Positions 1 through 13,191 of a stretch of 64,000 bases of DNA are shown here, piece after piece (the stretch's first letter is position 1; the number at the start of each line of letters is the position of its first letter). Location: NCBI GenBank assembly GCA_914767715.1, contig OU612072.1, positions 24,862,001 through 24,926,000 on the forward strand, written 5' to 3'. The position numbers were made by a program, and so were the translations under genes. The notes below the pieces were generated by a model. The model was not told where the DNA came from and made no database searches. It saw only the letters and a program-made list of their open reading frames with translations. Origin of the DNA: Membranipora membranacea. Its lineage: Eukaryota; Bryozoa; Gymnolaemata; Cheilostomatida; Membraniporidae.

Positions 1-2480
1 TTGTAAATTTCTTTTATGGTGAGATAATAAATTAGTGCTCACTGAGAAATGATGGATGGTTGATTGTTTTAAATTTAGGTAAAGTAAGATTGTTCCTTAT
101 AAAAGACCAATTTAGTGTGTTTTCCTTTTATTTTAGAGATATTTGCAGTGGAAGTGGTGATTATTAACATCATCGCCTCAAAGTTTTCAATCCATGCTAT
201 AATTACCATTCAAGTAAACCGATGTCTGTCACAAACTTCTTACCAGCAGAGCATTGTAAGTAATAAACAGAAAAAGTTGTACAGCCAAATTGGCTTTACA
301 ACTTTTTCTATCAAACCGAAAAACCATCACTCTAAACTATAGTTGGCGCTAACGAGATTCATTCTGTCAAAATCTTTCCAACAAATGATGTAAAATAAAT
401 AACTTGACATTTACTGCTGGTAGTGCCCTTTTACTTTGTGTTGCCGGTGTACCTGCATCTTGTTTGAGCTGCATATAAATCATATTTCATCAGATTTTGT
501 TCATCCATTTTGTTATATTTGATGTGGTTTTGTGAGCTTATTTTTGTAACATGAATAACTAAATTAATTAACATTAAATCATCGTTTTTTAATTTTGGTA
601 TTTACGAAGACAGAGTTTTTGACAGGTGTTCTCAAACTGTAGAGAAATATTTGAAAGTGAAAAAAAATTTAAATGCCTGATGTATAATAGTTATAATTTT
701 GAAAATCCCACAGGGATCTTGAATTTACATGAAAGCAATTATGTATGCCCTATAATGAGATACATGTGTGGCTTGCATATAAAGTGCCTAGGATTCCAAG
801 AACAATAGCTTTACGTATCTGAGCAACGCAAAAAGATACTTTACTGGCGATATTAAAGTGTGAAAAGTCTAGATGTGTTAAGAGCTAAGAGGTTATTAAA
901 ATTTTCCAATATAATATTTATTCTGAGCATCCAAATTTAGAAAGAGTACATCATTACGCATCAAATATCAAAATATAACTATATAAGTTGTCTGCTACTT
1001 TGAGGTGCTAGGTACCAATGGTTTATTTGAATATTATTGTTCCAATATACAAACTTTAGCCACATATCCTGCTCCGGCTTTGTTTTTACTTTTAAATGAT
1101 TGTGATATTATGCGTCTTTATAGAATTCAGCATGTTGGCCATGGGGAGAACTTTACCAGCCCTATGTTATGAAGAAAGACTGGAGTTTTACAATCTATTC
1201 TTATTGTATGATTTTATTTTTGAACAGAGGGAGAGGCATTTTGTAAGAAATAGCTGATGATCAAACCCACCATCTTTCTAATCATATTTTCAGAAATTAA
1301 TATAGAACATCTTCTCGCTGCAAAAATATTTTCAGACCTAAACTATGTGGGTCCCAAAGCGTGCCAAATCCTTTTTCCTTTTTTTATGTCCCCTTTTGAT
1401 AATTTTCGCTTTGTCATTTTTAACCGTTATTGTAAGCGTTTAATCCATTTCATCAATACAATGATATCAGATGCAAAAATAAACTAAAAACTAAAACTAA
1501 TCTAAACTTAACAAGAAATAAAATATTATAATTCTTGGATTCGTTTTAGGACAATCTGAGTGGAAACTAGGCTAGTTCAGAGAACACCTCAAAGTATTTT
1601 GTCTGGATAATACGATAGTGCCAGATGTAATGCTTTACTGATTCACAAAATTGCAAAGCTTGGATACATTATTTGCAGTAGAAGCGTGGACGAAGCTTTC
1701 TTTCCAATTTACTTAACTGATAAATTTTCTTGAATAACAGTTGACTATATTATTTTATGTTAAAAGTCTATGATTCAAGAATTTAATTAATTTCATACTC
1801 CTCTCTCAAATTGGCCTTGTGATTATTTTTTCTCTGTCCTGACGTTTCCTAATTGGTATTTTGGATTAGTTTATTGTTGTCTATGAACCATAGGAAGAAG
1901 TCCAAACAATCATTTCGAATTGCCTCACAGTAGTAGTGAGTTTGAACATGGCAAAGATGAGACTGAGCAGCTTTAATACACAATATAATGCATAGTATGA
2001 TAATTGTATGGTAAAACACTGTTTCAAAAGATTAAAATGATTAAAAACAGCATATCCACATCCAGGAGCTTTGGCAGTGAAATTTTATTTGCCTTAAGGG
2101 CCAGACTCAATCTCCACACCAGGTTGCTCTCTGTTTGCAGGCAGGTCAGAGCACACCTGGAGGCAACCAAGCCAGTTGATGCACTGCAGTTGGATGTGAA
2201 TCTGAGATATTCATCACTTTCATTCTGAAGGATCCTCGGTCTAACTGACTGAGACACCTCCTACTCCTAGCCGTAACAATTGCGTACCTCTGAATTTGTT
2301 TCTTCCTCAACTCAAATGTGTTATACAAATTTATGCGAGCCTCTAAAATTTCATTTGACGTTCAGCTCGAAATTGCTGTCATGTTATCATGCTCATAACT
2401 TGGAGAAAGTTATAATCTGCCCTAAATCTGTGGATTTAAACACAACAAAGGTATGATAATGATAAGAATGACTGCGTGCA
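1..2480. other. AT-rich intergenic DNA, no gene seen
   Basis: I see only short open frames without paralogues, signal peptides or plausible splice partners. No repeat structure stands out by eye. Confidence 0.5.
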
Positions 2481-2604
2481 GAACAAAGCTTTATTTATTA
2501 CCTGTAATATCTTAAGATAATCAACTTAAAAATAATCAATCGTAAGTGAGTTCCAGTCTTGAATCGCTTTATTCATTCTCTTTCCCGGATCAAGGTCATC
2601 AGGT

Positions 2605-3727
2605 TTAATAGTAGCTAGACTCTGTAAAGTGAGACACACATATTTTGTTGAAAAATTAGGTTGGGTTTTGGTAGTTTTTCTAAAATCTTTGAGCAATAGA
2701 TATAAACCCCCGAGATGTATGCAGTATCTGCACTGTAAAATATTCTCCATATAAATTGAAATCTTTCTCACAAGAACGGAATTCAACTGTCATAACATGC
2801 TGCAAAGTCGAGCATGACCGTCAGGGTATAAATAGTGCTGTTGCCAAGAATAAAGTTACAAAAGATAGTTAATGGTCAGATAAATTTTTGTTCACACTAT
2901 TTTATATTTTTATACTTACTGCCGTAGTAACCGCGGCGGACGAGTCCTCTACCATATCCATATCCATATCCATATCCTGCCACTCTATCATAACCTCCAT
3001 ATCCGTACCCACCATATCCTACCAAAACTCTGCGTCTGGCGACTACTCTTGGGTAGACATAGCCGACAACACTCCTATACAAGAACAAGATAGAGAGTGA
3101 TATAATGCGATGGGCTGATGTTTGTAAAGGAGTGAGCTAATTCTTTTTAGGATTTAAGGCGATATAAAATTCTGCTTAGAGGAGAGTTTTGTGATATAGA
3201 CTATATATTGTTGCCTTCCATCAAGAAAGGAGACTCCAAGATTTCAAGGTTTTCAGACCCCATAGTCATTAGGCCATTGAAGCCTAAAAATTAAAAATGT
3301 TTGGGGTTTCCATTGCTGTCCCAATTAAGGTACTAAGTCTAGGTAAACTGATTAAGATGAATATGTGCCTCAATAGTCTACACTCGCGCAGCCCAGCAAA
3401 CTAGCCAGAAAATTAAGGTGTATAATTATAACAGGAAAAATTGATCCAAAAAAACATAGTGAGATTGTTTGACTTATTCCATTATTAATACCATTCAACA
3501 TAACACAACATTTTGAAACTGTTTAAATGTCTACTTAAGATATTCAAAGAATTTTTATCTCAGTTTATATTATACAATTCAAATTGATAAGGTTTTGGGT
3601 TTATTGAGCTGATAGATAAAATATTTTGTGACAGAGCAATATCAAACATTTTTGATGATACTTACTTCTGAGCAAGAGTGGCTGCAACAAGGCAAAGGGC
3701 AGCGAGAAGGATTGCGACAGACTGCAT
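2605..3727 (-). CDS. Secreted Gly/Tyr-rich peptide 1 (three coding exons)
   Basis: The model joins 3727-3666, 3074-2920 and 2621-2605 (62+155+17 nt, 77 aa). The first exon is a signal peptide beginning MQSVAILLAALCLVAATLAQ. The middle exon holds the mature peptide: a basic stretch (VVARRRVLV), then Gly-Tyr repeats such as YGGYGYGGY, then RGLVRRGYYG. The last exon adds KSSYY and a stop. Both introns have GTAAGT donors (phases 2 and 1), and the same phases occur in the two paralogues at 9.0-9.8 and 13.4-14.5 kb, which supports the model. An AATAAA lies just past the stop (2568-2573 on the opposite strand). The product should be a secreted, cationic, tyrosine-rich peptide of about 57 residues. 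Families of this composition include nematode antimicrobial YGGYG peptides and molluscan shell-matrix proteins; the sequence does not choose between them. Confidence 0.8.
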
Positions 3728-3969
3728 ATTGGTTTGTAGGTACTGAGTTTATCTTTCTGCAAAGGTAACACAAAATATCAGGTATAATTAGATCTGTTAT
3801 GTTTGTAAACTAATAACTAAACAATCATTATAATCCACATGACTAATAAAAAACAAATTCTATTGAGTGAAAGGTAACTGTACTCTAGCTTGATATAAGT
3901 GAGAGCTCAAAAGAACTCATCACAGCATTTCAAAGTATAGAAAAAATGATATTGTTTGACTTTTCTTAC

Positions 3970-4028
3970 CTTCACAAGCAAGGAAAATATCAAACTGAAG
4001 ATTTATTCAAATCTTGCACCTTTTTATA
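3970..4028 (-). promoter_or_regulatory. TATA box and noncoding first exon of peptide gene 1
   Basis: Read on the minus strand, a TATAAAA box lies at 4028-4022. A noncoding exon follows and ends at 3970 with the donor AAG|GTAAG. It would join an acceptor (TTTGCAG) at about 3757, 29 nt before the ATG. Peptide gene 2 has the same arrangement. Confidence 0.6.
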
Positions 4029-4034
4029 GCTTGC

Positions 4035-5639
4035 AAACAAATTATAGGCTTGGGGATTAAATCATTGTAACCTGTAATTTTTGCCTACCCTTAAACTTAT
4101 TATCCACTTACCAACTTGAGACATTTCCTGACTTTTATGTACCACCTATACTTACCCAAGAGCCCTATTAGATTACTGTATCATATATCAATCTACATCC
4201 AGTTCCTATTGCCTAATTTTAATTTAAGATTTGAACAAAATTTTAAATTTTAATCTTCCCTTAGGGCTGCAATTATCTTCTCCTTCGTCTAGACAGAAAA
4301 CTTTCACCCGCCTCCCCATTATTTATATAACATAAGATGAGATAAAATGGAAGTCTGAAGTCATCCCTCAGTGATACTTCTGGAAACTACGGGGTAAAAT
4401 CAGTAATCATCTAAAACAAGTTCCACTAGAGCTGTATGTGAACAACTTGTATTTGTCATGAATCATTTTATTCGTTGCTATCCCACTTGTGACATTGATA
4501 GCACTCAATATTTAGGTAAAACTCAAAATTTGCAAATTTGTTTTTGAAAACCTTGAATGAGATTCTAGTAAAACATTCTTTCTTTTGGTCATAAATGGGT
4601 AGCTAGGCGCAACGCTGTCGCAGGTTTACAAAAAAATGAGAAGGATGGAGATGCATGTTAAGATGGCACCTTGATTGATTGTGTGCTGGTATTTTGGCAT
4701 GCATCTTCTTAGACTTGATTGAGTCATTCAATCTTTCTGGCAGAGATTTGAGTATATTAGATCCAACTAATTAATTATTAACTTACATTAATAAGATTAT
4801 ATGTTGAGTGCTTTTATTTATGCCCATTTCATTTTCAGATTTATACCGTTTCCTCAATTAACAGGGTCGCTCTAGCCTTTTTTAATATTCATAGTCATAA
4901 CCCTTTACAAAGTGGGCTCCCTGACATATGCATCATAAACCTATCGCACATGAATATGTTGACAGTAAAATATGATCATAGTAAATTATCATAGAGCTAG
5001 GTTCTTACAAATTTTAGATTTTAACCTTACTTCTGAGCTGCCATAGTTAGATGGCCACAAATAGATGCAAAATCAGCTGTTATTATAAATAGGGCTGAAA
5101 TATCCTTATTACAATGTTTTTTACATTGATTTTGGTGTTGAATTCATTTATGCAAAGGTCAGCTGGTTTCACCCTTTTTAGATGCAGAGATGTCATACAT
5201 CCAGAGATTTTTAAATCTGGTTATATATTGACACAGGCTTTACCTTCGGTGTTTTCAAAATCAAACAGGTCAGAGTGCTTGATATGTGTACTAGTCTGAG
5301 CCCGACAGACTTTTGCCCACCGCCCGGCGTAGCAGTTTGAAGTTTGAAGTTTGCTTATTGCCTAATTCTACTATCCATCCTGTAATAGGTTTATGGCAAC
5401 GAATATACGGCACATAAATTGAAAGATTAAAAAAAAAAATTAGCTGCATTATAGATGAACAATCACTTTTGAAATTCGAAAGATTTATTTAGTCTGTTAC
5501 GGTTCTTCACTTTGAAGACCTGTATTTCTCTATTTTTGCTATACAAACAGATTTACTGATGTCGAGTATCTTTTCATAGTTGTCAAAGAATGGCAACATA
5601 AATAAGGGTAGCAGATCCTATCTAGCTTGTTCTGACAGT
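4035..5639. other. Intergenic DNA, nothing recognised
   Basis: This AT-rich stretch between the first peptide gene promoter and the hAT element holds no convincing exon or repeat. Confidence 0.4.
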
Positions 5640-5647
5640 GTCTGATA

Positions 5648-6588
5648 TAGGGGTGGAACGACCTCTTGAGGTTGGAGTTGAATTTCGGATATTTGACCTC
5701 GGATCCAACCACAAACCGGGTCGGATATGGGTTATGTCTGATCCTAGATGATGATGCGTTTTTAATCAACACTTACCTAGCATCATTTATCTCACTGAAA
5801 ATGACAAGGGAGGAAGTATGATAGTCATTAATTTGTAGTTCAGTTTGGCTGAATGCACTCAGTGGTGATCAGTAGGCATTCGATACCTATCTCATTTTCA
5901 TAGCTATCTATATTGTTGCTGATTAAATTTGATGGATGTGTTTTTTCTGCTGAACTTGATAGAAGCATCTTTACTCAGATCGTTGTGACATAAGACAAAA
6001 TTTTGTCCAATGATGTTCCTTGTAACAAAATGTCTAGGTTGATGAACAAAGTAATTATCCTCTTCTGCTTTTTCAAAGTAGGAGGACAATTCCTATCCCT
6101 AATCACAACAGAGAGTTTGGGACCAGAGAAGGTTGGATATACCTTCCTGTTGGGACATAGGAGCAGGGAGTTTGTTCAAACTCAGTGATTTTTAACATCG
6201 GGGTTTGAGTGATCCTGACAAATTGAGTGCCTATGCACAGATTCTCGTTGTCAAGAGATCTTAGAACTCATTAAATGATCTTTTCAAATAATCTGTTTGT
6301 GTGATGCTTGCGCTGTTTGAGTGATAAGTTGCTCCTGTAAAGAATTATATCCAAGCTGATATGTGCACATTTGAATTAGGGTAATGGTTCAGGGAAGAGA
6401 TTGTTGACGGTGTTTATCCAAGTATTCAATGACCTTAATTATATTATGGTGCAAAAGAAGAGCTGCTGTGACTGATAAATTTAGCGTTTTTACGCGTTAT
6501 CCGGGTCCGGATCCGATCCGAGGTTGAATTTATGGACCGATCCGATATCCGATCCGAGGTTGCCCAACCCTGATCCGTTCCACCCCTA
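5648..6588. mobile_element. hAT-type nonautonomous transposon with 8-bp target duplication
   Basis: The ends form a 13-bp terminal inverted repeat, TAGGGGTGGAACG at the left and its exact reverse complement at the right. The element is bracketed by a perfect 8-bp direct repeat GTCTGATA at 5640-5647 and 6589-6596. Eight-base duplications and TAGGGGTG-type ends are typical of hAT elements. The subterminal regions are rich in GATCCGA/TCGGATC repeats. At 941 bp without a transposase frame it is a MITE-like derivative. The perfect duplication suggests a fairly recent insertion. Confidence 0.85.
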
Positions 6589-6897
6589 GTCTGATAGCAG
6601 ATTGTACCATGCAGGGAAGGTTTGGAAGATTACAGATTTAATGTTAGCAACATTGAAGGTGTACCAGAGTTTCCTCATGATACCTCTGGAATATCCCAAA
6701 GGGATTGGAATGCATTCTCTTTGAAGATTGTTTGTCATGCCATTAATCATAGTTTGAAGGCAGCAAGGTGTAAGTGGTCCGTGTTAGTATTTATATGCCC
6801 ATTTACAATATTAATTTGGGGTTATTTTGCCTGAGATGAAATCCTACTTTAAATTAGCCACCAGGCCAAAATGTGAGCAAATCCGAAAATATATCGC

Positions 6898-7635
6898 TTG
6901 GCAAAGATATATACCTCATTTTATGTCATAAGAACTGTTTTACTCGTTTCGATAAAGACATCTTTTGATACAGCTGTATCTGATGTAAACAATTATAGTG
7001 CTATTTTACCAGCAATCGAAGCCACACAACGATGCTCTGAGGTGCTGAATTCTAGCAAAACTGTGATTATGAATGTATCACTATCTACCCATGCTAATTT
7101 TTCTCATGCAGTAAATGTAAATGGAAATCTCCTATTACCCCAACCATATATAATTTTTTAAGGAATTATTTATGTTGACCAAAAGCTCAGTTTTAACAAG
7201 CACATTGCTCACCTAGTCTCTAAATGCAACACCCGTCTTTTTCTCATGAGTAAACTTAAATCAATCGGTCTCAATGAAACGGGTCTGAAGATTTTTTATA
7301 CAACTAATATTAGATCAATTATATGTTATGCTATGCGAGCGTTTTACACCTTTCTCTCTGATGAAGGCAAGGCTAGACTTGAGAGTATACAGAGATCAGC
7401 CTTTAGGGTTATCCTCCCTGAATTTGAGTATGAGGAGCGATGTATAGCTTTACAATTACCTCAGCTAAATGATAATATTTTCTCTCTGTGTTGTAAACAT
7501 TTTAGTACCATTTTAGATGATGAATGCCACCCGTTACATCACAGCATTGTTTTTCAAGCAGCATACAATCATTTCACATGTGAGAGTGTTTGTTTCATAA
7601 AAATACAATACAATACAATACAATACAATAGGAAA
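6898..7635 (+). mobile_element. Non-LTR retrotransposon 3' end (reverse transcriptase C-terminal part)
   Basis: One frame runs from about 6898 to 7560 with a single in-frame TAA at 7159-7161. It contains the block IIYVDQKLSFNKHI and then RLESIQRSAFRVILPEFEYE and ILDDECHPLHH. These match the region after the catalytic core in CR1/jockey-type LINE polymerases: a Y-x-D-x-x-L-S-F block, the L-x-x-I-Q-x-x-A-x-R helix and a closing HPLHH. The element ends in a (CAATA)n tract at about 7603-7631, as such LINEs often end in short tandem repeats. It is 5'-truncated, carries a stop, and is dead. Confidence 0.75.
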
Positions 7636-8890
7636 CAAGCCAGAGCAAATACAAAAATAATTTTCTTGATAGTGTATGCCTCTCTGATGAAATTTGTGAT
7701 ACAGGGAACATCAGAATTTACCAGAGATTCCTCTTTATGTAAGCTCCACAATAATGTACAGATGAAGTTATTGTCGTGAGCAAACAGCTGAAGCACTCAA
7801 GTTAGGCCAAGTCACTGGTGTCATGTGAAGTTGTTGATAATACCTTGATATTTGAGATTTGTGTTTTCCGTAGAACCAGCTGATTTTAGCAGGGCAAATT
7901 CTGCCTTGAAGTATAAATGGGCTAAAATTTAACAATATACACACTAGGCAATGAATAATAATCAGGCGGGGAAATCAAGATTTGGCTTTCAAATCCAAAT
8001 CCTTTGCAATTGAGACAAATATTATTCAACATTGAATAATTAAATTAAATAAATAATGTTTGTTGGTCTGCATTGCCTTCACCATCTAACAATTAATGAT
8101 AAAAGAATTAAGCTTTTCAACATTAATCATAGGTTGTTGATATTAAATTGAAGTGGTGTTATCCCTAGTTATTTTGCCAAATAATATAATTTTGTCCCGT
8201 ATTTAAATGTCTGCAAACTACCATTTTCTTGAATAATGTTTGCAGGTGGTATTTAATAGGGGAGAGGGCAAAAGATTAATCTGACAACACGATGCTTACA
8301 GCCTCAGTCATTTATAGCTAATCATTTTTTCACAAAATATTATTTGTGGCCCTAAAAGTAATTGTTTAGCACTCACTACAACCTATCATTATTAGCGATG
8401 AGTGAGTTTTAAACTCAATTCAAGTTTTAGACATGGCTGGTGTGAATTTCAAAGTGTAGAATTAAGTATATTGTTTGGGCAATAATTTAGACATTTGACA
8501 CTGGATTGAGAGATAATTGATGTCGGCCTCAGGCGCAGTAAACGCTTCCTGTATAATTAAAATAATTTTGTCTTTAAATTTATCAGCATAGTCATTATAA
8601 AAATCTTCGTGATTTCCGAAAAAATTTTAGGGCGTTCTCTTTGAAAATTGTTTCCTGTGTCACCGATCAGATTTTGAAGGCAACTAGGCATAACTGTATT
8701 TCTTTTTCGCCTAGTCATGCGACTTATAAGAGTTGACGGGTTTAAAACCCTGTTCAAACGCCTAAAACTTTACTACAAACAAAAAACCTGATCAGCTCAG
8801 ATGATTGTTAGCTCAGCCCAGCCAAATGGCAAAGACCTATCAAGGATGTCAACGTAAAAACAATAGGCAAGTATATGTATATGCATTAGA
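7636..8890. other. Intergenic DNA with a weak dispersed repeat
   Basis: No gene is seen. The stretch at about 8637-8700 resembles 6715-6775 (both begin TTCTCTTTGAA and share GTTTGAAGGCA-like blocks), so a low-copy old repeat may be present. Confidence 0.3.
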
Positions 8891-9013
8891 TAGTATAATT
8901 TATTGTACCCAATCATTTGATAAAATATAAAGATCATCAATTAAATCATAATCTTCCATATTGGAGTTTCGGTCGGTCTGTCCAGTCTTGGTTAGATAAT
9001 TCATCATCGGTGT

Positions 9014-9836
9014 TCAATAGTAGGCAGACTCTGTAAAACAAGGTAAAAGATAATTTTATGAGGAAACAATTAAGAAGACTTTTGTACACGGACAATAGAA
9101 AAAGACCAAAGAAAAAAAAAGTTACCCGGACTGTCAATATCTTAATTTTAGAAACTAGATGAAATATGCAATGATCGCAAGATTGATATTGGGATCACCT
9201 TGAGTGGCATCAGTGAACACCATCTACATGTCAAATTGTGAGCGTAGATTGAATTAGTTGAAACAGAAGTAAGTTTATTGATAAGATAACTTACTTCCGT
9301 AGTATCCACGAGCGACAAGTCTTCTACCATAGCCTCCATATCCTACTCTGCCGTATCCTCCGTACCCTACTCTGCCATAAACTCCATATCCTACTTTGCC
9401 ATACCCACCGTACCCTACAGCAACTCTTCTTCTGAGTAGAGCTACTCTTGGGTAGGCATAACCAACTACACTCCTATAGAAGTAGAATGTTACAGTACCA
9501 TTAAATTAATTCATATTAATTTGTGATGAATGATAATTTGTTAATGACTTTGAAGACTGCAACCTAATGCAAATTAGTTAAATTGTAGAGATTGAATCTC
9601 AAAACTCATTATTCAACTACCCTGTGATAGGTCTGCTTTGCATTGGTAATTCTAAGAGCAGTTTTCTTAGCAGTCTAGTGATCGCAGTAGAATGCATTCA
9701 GCCATATTCATCGTAATCAGTTACCACATGCTAAGTGTGAACTAAGCTAGAGAAGAGAATTAGTAGAAACTTACTTTTGAGCTAGAGTGGCTGCAACGAG
9801 GCAAAGGGCAGCAAGAACAATAGCGACAGTCTGCAT
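9014..9836 (-). CDS. Secreted Gly/Tyr-rich peptide 2 (three coding exons)
   Basis: The exons are 9836-9775, 9473-9295 and 9030-9014 (62+179+17 nt, 85 aa). The signal peptide differs from that of peptide 1 at only two residues within its first 20 (MQTVAIVLAALCLVAATLAQ). The mature part begins SVVGYAYPRVALLRRRVAV and continues with repeats of the type GYGGYGRV, then LVARGYYG. The last exon gives KSAYY and a stop. Donors are GTAAGT and acceptors TATAG and TTACAG, with the same phases as gene 1. An AATAAA signal lies about 110 bp past the stop (8899-8904 on the opposite strand). Gene 2 is clearly a tandem duplicate of gene 1 with an expanded GY repeat. Confidence 0.8.
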
Positions 9837-10047
9837 ATTGAATTTTTGTACTGAGTTTATCTATCTGCAAAAAAAGACATACATAAAATCAGGCATAATT
9901 AGGATACAAGATAATCCAGCTACGAAAATTGTCTGCATACACTTGAATGAGTCATTGACGTGTACAGGTGATGGTGAAAATCTTCCTGTAGATTGAATTT
10001 AAACCACTTATTGATACACTTTTTTGAAAGCCTATTACTATTCTTAC

Positions 10048-10103
10048 CTTCAGAAGAAAAGAAAATTGAACTGAAGTCTGCATGGAAAACTGCCCCTTAT
10101 ATA
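10048..10103 (-). promoter_or_regulatory. TATA box and noncoding first exon of peptide gene 2
   Basis: TATATAA lies at 10103-10097 on the minus strand. The following noncoding exon ends at 10048 with AAG|GTAAG, and the matching acceptor (TTTTTGCAG) sits about 30 bp upstream of the ATG. Confidence 0.6.
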
Positions 10104-10109
10104 GCTTGT

Positions 10110-11325
10110 GATTTAATTACATGTTTTGGGACAAGATCATTGCAGCCCGCGATTAAGTTCTACACCTTATATTTATCTTTCCCCAGAACACTTGAGACAA
10201 CACTTAAAACATTACGCATACTTAAAATTCAATCTGGCCCCAGATTGAAACACTTAAAGATACATCCATGTAGAGCATGCAGCTGGAACGATACAATTTA
10301 TAAATGGTGAAAACAATATTTAAATCCCTGACATAGATAAAAATTACCCCAAGGGGCAGTTAGGAACTTATTATTTGTCTGAACCGTATTACTTGGTCAC
10401 AGCCCCTCCCTTCTACCTCATATAATTATCTTCAGAAGAAGCTGCAGTATTACATGTAAGCGGGAATTGAAGGTTTCAATTCTCACTCTAAGGTATCAAC
10501 ATAAATGGTAAGAAGAAGAAAACATAATAATGATTTACCCCCAAACAGCTATCAATATTCAGCCCATATAATTACTACTATCAGAACTCCAAATTCATTG
10601 GCAAAATAATATTGTATTGTTAACAAGTGCATTCTCAAAAGTGAGCTCTGGATCGCATGTACTTAGTCATTTGGACACAAAAGTGGAATATGCCTTACTT
10701 CTATCCATTTGATTTGCTTGAGTCGATACCCCCATCTCATAGAGTTAAGACATCACCCAGCAATGAAAGCAATCGCTATTTGAAGTTCCTAAGGATCTTG
10801 TCAAGGCAGGCTAAATTGAGCATTATTTAAATAGAACAGCATGATGATTCATGCTCAATTAATTTTCAGTTTACTATCAAATAAGTAATTTCTTCCACAC
10901 AGTGTAACTTAAGTGTAATGTAACTTAAATTAAAGTAGTTTAATCTCTGCAGGGTTCAAAACAAAGGGCTGCGAACATAGGTTAGAAGCTTGGCCCTCAC
11001 ATAACAAGCGGGTAGAGCGAGATAAGAGGCCACTAAATCTGAGAGTTGACTTGTGTATGAGATATGTGATGCTCAATGCGGTCAATTTGAGTAGTGGACA
11101 ATGGTACTAGTGGCGGGTGTCTTGACAATTGTGACCTTGCGCAGATGGGTTGTTGGTATTAACTTATAATAATAAAATAATAATAATAATATTCACTCTA
11201 GTTGCTATTCCGTGCCCCTTTCGGTGACAATGAGAATATGCTTACATAAGATCAATGATACATGATACAACTCATCTAATAAGCGCATCTTTGTACAATG
11301 TAAGGGTGTGCAAGCTAGGCTATTG
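10110..11325. other. Intergenic DNA
   Basis: I find no exon with paralogue support. There is a short (AATAAT)n tract at about 11168-11192. Confidence 0.35.
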
Positions 11326-11329
11326 TCGG

Positions 11330-11435
11330 GAGAGCTCACCTCCTTTAGCAGTATGGGTAGTGACCGGGATTTGAACCTGCAACTCTCAGATTGAGACGCT
11401 TAAATCCCAATTACTAAACCACCCTGCCTCCCTTA
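11330..11435 (-). mobile_element. tRNA-derived SINE fragment
   Basis: Read on the minus strand, the segment has an A-box-like GGTGGTTTAGTAATTGGG and a perfect B box GGTTCAAATCC at 11377-11367, spaced as in a tRNA. The flanks cannot pair into an acceptor stem, so this is a tRNA-derived repeat rather than a tRNA gene. It belongs to a different family from the two SINEs near 38.5 and 41.9 kb. Confidence 0.5.
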
Positions 11436-12490
11436 GAGTATAAACATGAGTGTGATTATGCAAGCATTGTTGCAGTGGTTAAGCAACAGCTTGAACACAG
11501 AGATAATGTCAATATACCAATATTGCACTGAGGGTTGAAAATGATGGAATGAGATGCTCTTCAACACACAGAGGTGGCCTCATGCCTCATGCCAACCATG
11601 GGTGATTGTACAAGTGAATGCCTTGAAATAGCACATGACTCATGGTTTCTAACTGAAGACCTGTGTGTTGTGAAGTGGAACGCACACTGTATGTTCAATC
11701 TCATTAACAACAAAAATTTGCTCGTCATTGATCATTGGCACACCCAAATATAGTTGAGGGATGTGTAGCTATAATTATTTGCACCAACTGTAACTAGCTA
11801 GTACTGATAATTATTATAACAAATTTTTGTCAATTGTGCGTTCTATATTAGACAACCATAAACTCTGATCCTGGACCGGGATGGGAGTTGACCTAAATCC
11901 CCTTCCCAATATAAGTCAAGCTCTCAAAATTTGAAGTTAATTCACAGTATCCATGAGGTGATTCATGGTAATAGAGTATTCTGCAAAGGGTTATCCAGTA
12001 GCAAATATATTGGTGTATTGTTATTGCTATATTAGATAAGTATCCTGCAGTTTTGGATCATATATTATCCGAGTGTCCGTTTTGACAAGGATTGGAGGGA
12101 TATGAGTGTTGCAGAGGTAAATCTCGTTATCAATCAAAGGCTTTAGATTTGGGATACTCCAATATTCGTGCTAAGGGTTCATCATTATTATCAATGCCTG
12201 ACTTTATCTTAAGTATTTATTTGAATTAATTAAAGAAGCAGCTCAAAGAGGTTTCACTCAGCTGTTCGTGGAAAATCATATATAGTATTGCAAGTAAATT
12301 TTTTTTACTTTAGTAAATGTCTTTTGCAACCTTGACTCTGAAGCAACGTAAAGTTGTTGATTTTCAATTGCATTTAGCATTTTCTTGAGAATAAATATCA
12401 GCGTTTGCTATTACTATGCCCATGAAGCCTTAATGAATAAATATACCCATTATTAATTTTGACATTTCAGATTCTCATGACAGTCGTGAT
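11436..12490. other. Intergenic DNA
   Basis: No coding exon or repeat is recognised between the SINE fragment and the foldback element. Confidence 0.3.
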
Positions 12491-12499
12491 ATCATATCA

Positions 12500-13191
12500 G
12501 AGAGTAAGGATAAACAGAGGGGCACTTCAATGATCGTTATAGTGCCTGCAGTTTTTATCCACTGGGGGAAAATCATCAATCTGGCCACCTGCAAATTTCA
12601 ATAATTATATAAGTTACAATGTGAGGTTTTAGGCAGACATACCTTGGTAGGTCATAATTCATTCTGTATTTATCCCAAAGACTGATTTCCAACTTTTTTG
12701 AAATGTCCAACCTTCAAGCTATACACCATATTGTTGTCATATTTTGCTAGGATACATAGGCTATGAGTTATATGGGTTTTTAAAAGAGTTTTTCCATATA
12801 GATTTACATGTGACAATTGATGGATGGCTGATCATCAAAATTAGGAAATGTCAGTGTACTGACCCAAGCCGCTTGTTAATCTATATGATATAACTCATTT
12901 TAAAAACCCATATAAATCATAGCCTATGTATCCTAGCAAAAAAGACAGCAATATGGTGTATAGCTTGAAGGTTGGACATTTCAAAAAAGTTGGAAATCAG
13001 TCTTTGGGATGTATACAGAAAGACTGAAGGCCCATCAAAAGTAGGCATGTATGTATGAGAAAATCCCTTATTAGCTTATATATTTATGGAAAATTGGCAA
13101 GTGGCCAGATGATGATTTTCCCCCAGTAGCTCAAAAACCGCAGGCACTATAACGATCATTCAAGTGTCCCCTTGTATATCCTTACTCTGTG
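12500..13191. mobile_element. 692-bp foldback transposon (long inverted repeats)
   Basis: Two arms of about 320 bp (12500-12818 and 12872-13191) are reverse complements with scattered mismatches, around a short loop. The ends read AGAGTAAGGATA. A 9-bp direct repeat ATCATATCA flanks it at 12491-12499 and 13192-13200. No transposase frame is present. A truncated third copy of one arm lies at 57005-57186, so this is a dispersed family. The superfamily is uncertain; a 7-9 bp duplication would suit hAT or foldback types. Confidence 0.85.

Noticed and set aside
2888-3100. Plus-strand 70-codon frame beginning MFTLFYIFILTAVVTA
   Set aside because: It is the antisense of the GY-repeat exon of peptide gene 1; the repeats keep the other strand open.
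9993-10310. 105-codon plus-strand frame
   Set aside because: It overlaps the promoter and noncoding first exon of peptide gene 2 on the other strand and has no features of its own.
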